Origin: Ectocarpus siliculosus
Lineage: Eukaryota > Sar > Phaeophyceae > Ectocarpales > Ectocarpaceae
Direction of reading: 5' to 3'
DNA: 34,107 nt
NCBI GenBank assembly: GCA_000310025.1
Contig: FN648547.1
Span: 132,682 to 166,788, forward strand
Positions 31,762-34,107 of this stretch are shown in pieces; the first letter of the stretch is position 1, and each line of letters opens with the position of its first letter. Position numbers and translations under genes: made by a program. The notes under the pieces are model-generated. The model worked only from the letters and a program-made list of their open reading frames with translations. It did no database searches and was not told the DNA's origin.

Positions 31762-34107
31762 CAGGGAGATATTGTAAGACAGCGTGTTATGAAGTGAAAC
31801 TGAAAGACGTTAGAGGACAAATATCATCATGGAAAAAAAAACATATGGAGTGCAGCAAGCTGTGAAAGGTGTAGAAACAAGATGGTGAAACGACACGTAC
31901 GACCGAAAAGTTGGTCAAATCGCCAAATCCCCTCTCTGACGATACGTTCGGAGGTAGCCGTGTTTTTTTAACGTGTTGGAGGTCGATATGTTATCGGTTT
32001 CGGAGTTGTTTGGAGATATTGTGCATATCTGGAACGAGTGGGTTGTGACGTTTTTTGGAGGCCGACCCTTGGCCGACCACATGACCATCAATTGAACATG
32101 CATAAATTCATTCATGCATGTAGTGTGCCGATAAGACAATTGTCATGTGGTTTTCAACTCTATTGCGCTCTCTTTTATCACAAGGGTGATGGCCAGGCAA
32201 TTCGGGAAATTTAGGGGGGCCTGACAGCTAAGGGCAGGTTGCCTCCCGAGAGTACGCAGAGAGGGCTATTAAAATGACTCATTCAGTTCGTGGCACAGCT
32301 TGATCCAACGTCACGGCATATCACAGCTATTAAAATAGTGGAGACAGAAAATGACTGCTGTCTCGAGGCATCTCGCGCGTTGCACTACAGGTCGAGGTTT
32401 ACGCAATGAGTGTCAGGGCATGGGGTCGACTCATGCAAACAATAAAAATCGAACAGCGAAAGAGGGGGTCCCGGAGAATTGTTGGTGTGGTATACTCCAG
32501 TATACAGCACAGACTCGTCGGGGTGGCCGTTTGGTTTTTTTCTACTGCTGGTGCTGTTTTCGTCGGGAGAGCGGCAGATAGGTGCTACGGACGATGCAAG
32601 GTGCGATGGAGTCACACAACGCTAGTAACACCAATGCAGTACTGATATAGCACACTTGCTTCCCTGCCTCGGTAGGTGCTGCAGCTGTATGTGTGTCGTA
32701 GGTGTGCTCGCGACCAGCACCAGCTTTGGTAATTGTACAAGCTGTAGGGAGAACTTTCACTTTATCTGCACCGCTGCTGCTGTGCTGCACACGAAATAAT
32801 GCCAAGCAGCGTTGCCTCGATGTCGGGATCTCGACAAACCCTACAGCACTTGCCATCTTTGGAAGCCTCGCGTCTTGAGAGCGCTCTCCCGGTGCTCGCC
32901 ACTACATGTGCAATCTCGAGTTGAAGGAGGAGATCGTCGTGCCGCCCAGTTCTCCGTGGATCGAGACAAGGACGCTATAATAGCGCAAGCTGGCGCGCCC
33001 ATGTTCGTAGCCCAAGCTGAAGGAGCCCCTGGGCTTGGCCGCTTGACCATCGCATCTCCATGGGCTTTGCATTGTTGGTCGTGCGTGTGTGTTGCATGGT
33101 AGTGGTGTGGCTTTGGCTGGCTGTTGGGTGTCGCACCACAAGATGCAGCTGCAGCGGATGCGAACGGGCCGGGGCTCAACTGATCGGAATTTGATGAAGG
33201 GGTATGTACATGTCCCGGTCGCCCACAATAATTGCGCCGCTTCGCCAGAACTGCGCACCCCTGCTGTGCATGTCGATATGCATCATGATAATGGGACAAG
33301 AAGCACCACAACCACACCTACCTATCCCGCCGCACGCCCTTGCGCATTTTTCTTCATACGTCGCACCCGACAGGCAAAGAAAAACAATAATACTACTTAT
33401 TTCGGAGTATCTCTACATGTATGCGCCCGTTCATAACGGTCGAGGATGTGGCAGAGGATCCAACCGTACCTGATGGGCTTGTCTGTGGGCTGGGCATGGG
33501 GACCACTTGAGCACAGCAAAGAAGGAAACAAGAGATACCGGTGCCACGGTGGCTTCGTCGGGGGCGTCATACGAGGGGGGGGGTGTTTCTGCACTGGTAG
33601 GTTTTGCGTGAGCTTGAAAAGGGGTGCATCGCCACAGCTTCGGCGCAAGCTCTGGATGGTTCGTGGGAAGAAGGAGATCAAGGTTCGTGAACTCTTTACT
33701 TTTGGGGTATGGCATTTGTGTCCACATCGCGTTTTCCACCACCACAAATTGTCACAAACAACCAAGTGACTATTTAACATTAGACATTGCGCAGTCCAGA
33801 AGGCATTTTGTCTGTGTTTCGGTCACCAGCAGGTGGTGGTTGTCCGAGGCGGGATGTAGCCACAACGGGCCGTCATGCTTTACTGCAAAAATCTAAAGCT
33901 TCCACACTGCATCTGCGCCCTTGATGCCTCGCGACACAAACTGGAGGGTACCGTCACAGCGTTTTCCAAGACATGCGTTCATCCACCTGCAGTGTCGGAA
34001 GGTGGGGGAGTTCTATAATGTTTTCGGTTCTCACGCTCGATGTATCGCAATGTGGACTACTGAACCTCAAAACGTTCATCGCCCAACCTTGCCCTGACAT
34101 CGAGCTC
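31762..34107. other. No supported gene to window end
   Basis: Several short frames are open on both strands (for example minus 32542-32856, starting MASAVGFVEIPTSRQRC, and minus 33431-33745, starting MVVENAMWTQMPYPKS) and look moderately protein-like. None has both splice borders and a recognisable domain, so they are noted here only. A 'ctattaaaat' direct repeat occurs near 32266 and 32327. Confidence 0.4.

Noticed and set aside
1-34107. CRISPR arrays, prokaryotic operons or integrated algal-virus genes
   Set aside because: Repeats are contiguous satellites without unique spacers, no ribosome-binding-site-led gene series is present, and no capsid, viral polymerase or packaging ATPase motifs were seen.

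Overview
The window reads as nuclear DNA of a GC-rich, intron-containing eukaryote. Coding blocks are short and bounded by pyrimidine-rich 'cag/tag' acceptors and GTGAGA, GTAAGT, GTGCGT or GTACGT donors. Homopolymer C/G tracts, CAG-rich stretches and many degenerate repeats lie between them. Density, base composition and repeat mix resemble a stramenopile, most plausibly a brown alga of the Ectocarpus type; that assignment is an inference. No prokaryotic operons, CRISPR arrays, rRNA or convincing tRNA genes were seen.

Left part (1-8.4 kb, plus strand). Candidate exons lie at 125-343, 1653-2048, 2420-2647 and 7014-8377. Exons 1653-2048 and 2420-2647 join in phase 0 and give a Cys-containing protein reminiscent of large cut-and-paste transposases of the Plavaka/KDZ kind. 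A separate small gene (3589-3913 plus 4089-4109) seems to end inside this stretch.

Middle part (8.6-14.5 kb). This is repeat territory: a ~600-bp tandem duplication with C-tracts (8614-9850, with a further partial copy near 11.5 kb), a ~770-bp segment with inverted ends (10524-11294), and a cluster of palindromic CCTCCAGAGG-like sites spaced about 27 bp apart just before a TATATAAAA box (12871-13165).

Core (14.1-20.7 kb, minus strand). This is the most informative region. Reading 5' to 3' on the minus strand it encodes a Ty1/copia-type Gag, two CCHC knuckles and a copia-type aspartic protease. A DIRS-type reverse transcriptase/RNase H and a tyrosine recombinase with an N-terminal zinc ribbon follow directly. 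Copia integrase and copia RT are absent, and no gag of the DIRS type is visible. The unit is either a chimeric retroelement or a deletion-fused nest. It carries a TGA after gag, a +1 shift before protease, a one-base loss in RT and a TAG in the recombinase, so this copy looks inactive.

Right part (20.9-34.1 kb). Present are duplicated non-coding segments, a 69-bp minisatellite, a frameshifted Pif1-type helicase C-terminus (23969-24440), and a 167-bp tandem satellite with four-monomer higher-order structure (24455-25535). Further along are an exon with a nuclear-localisation-type basic motif (27065-27289), an 88-bp tandem array (27345-27615), and at least four candidate exons on the minus strand between 31761 and 28714. 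The last ~2.3 kb hold no gene I can support.
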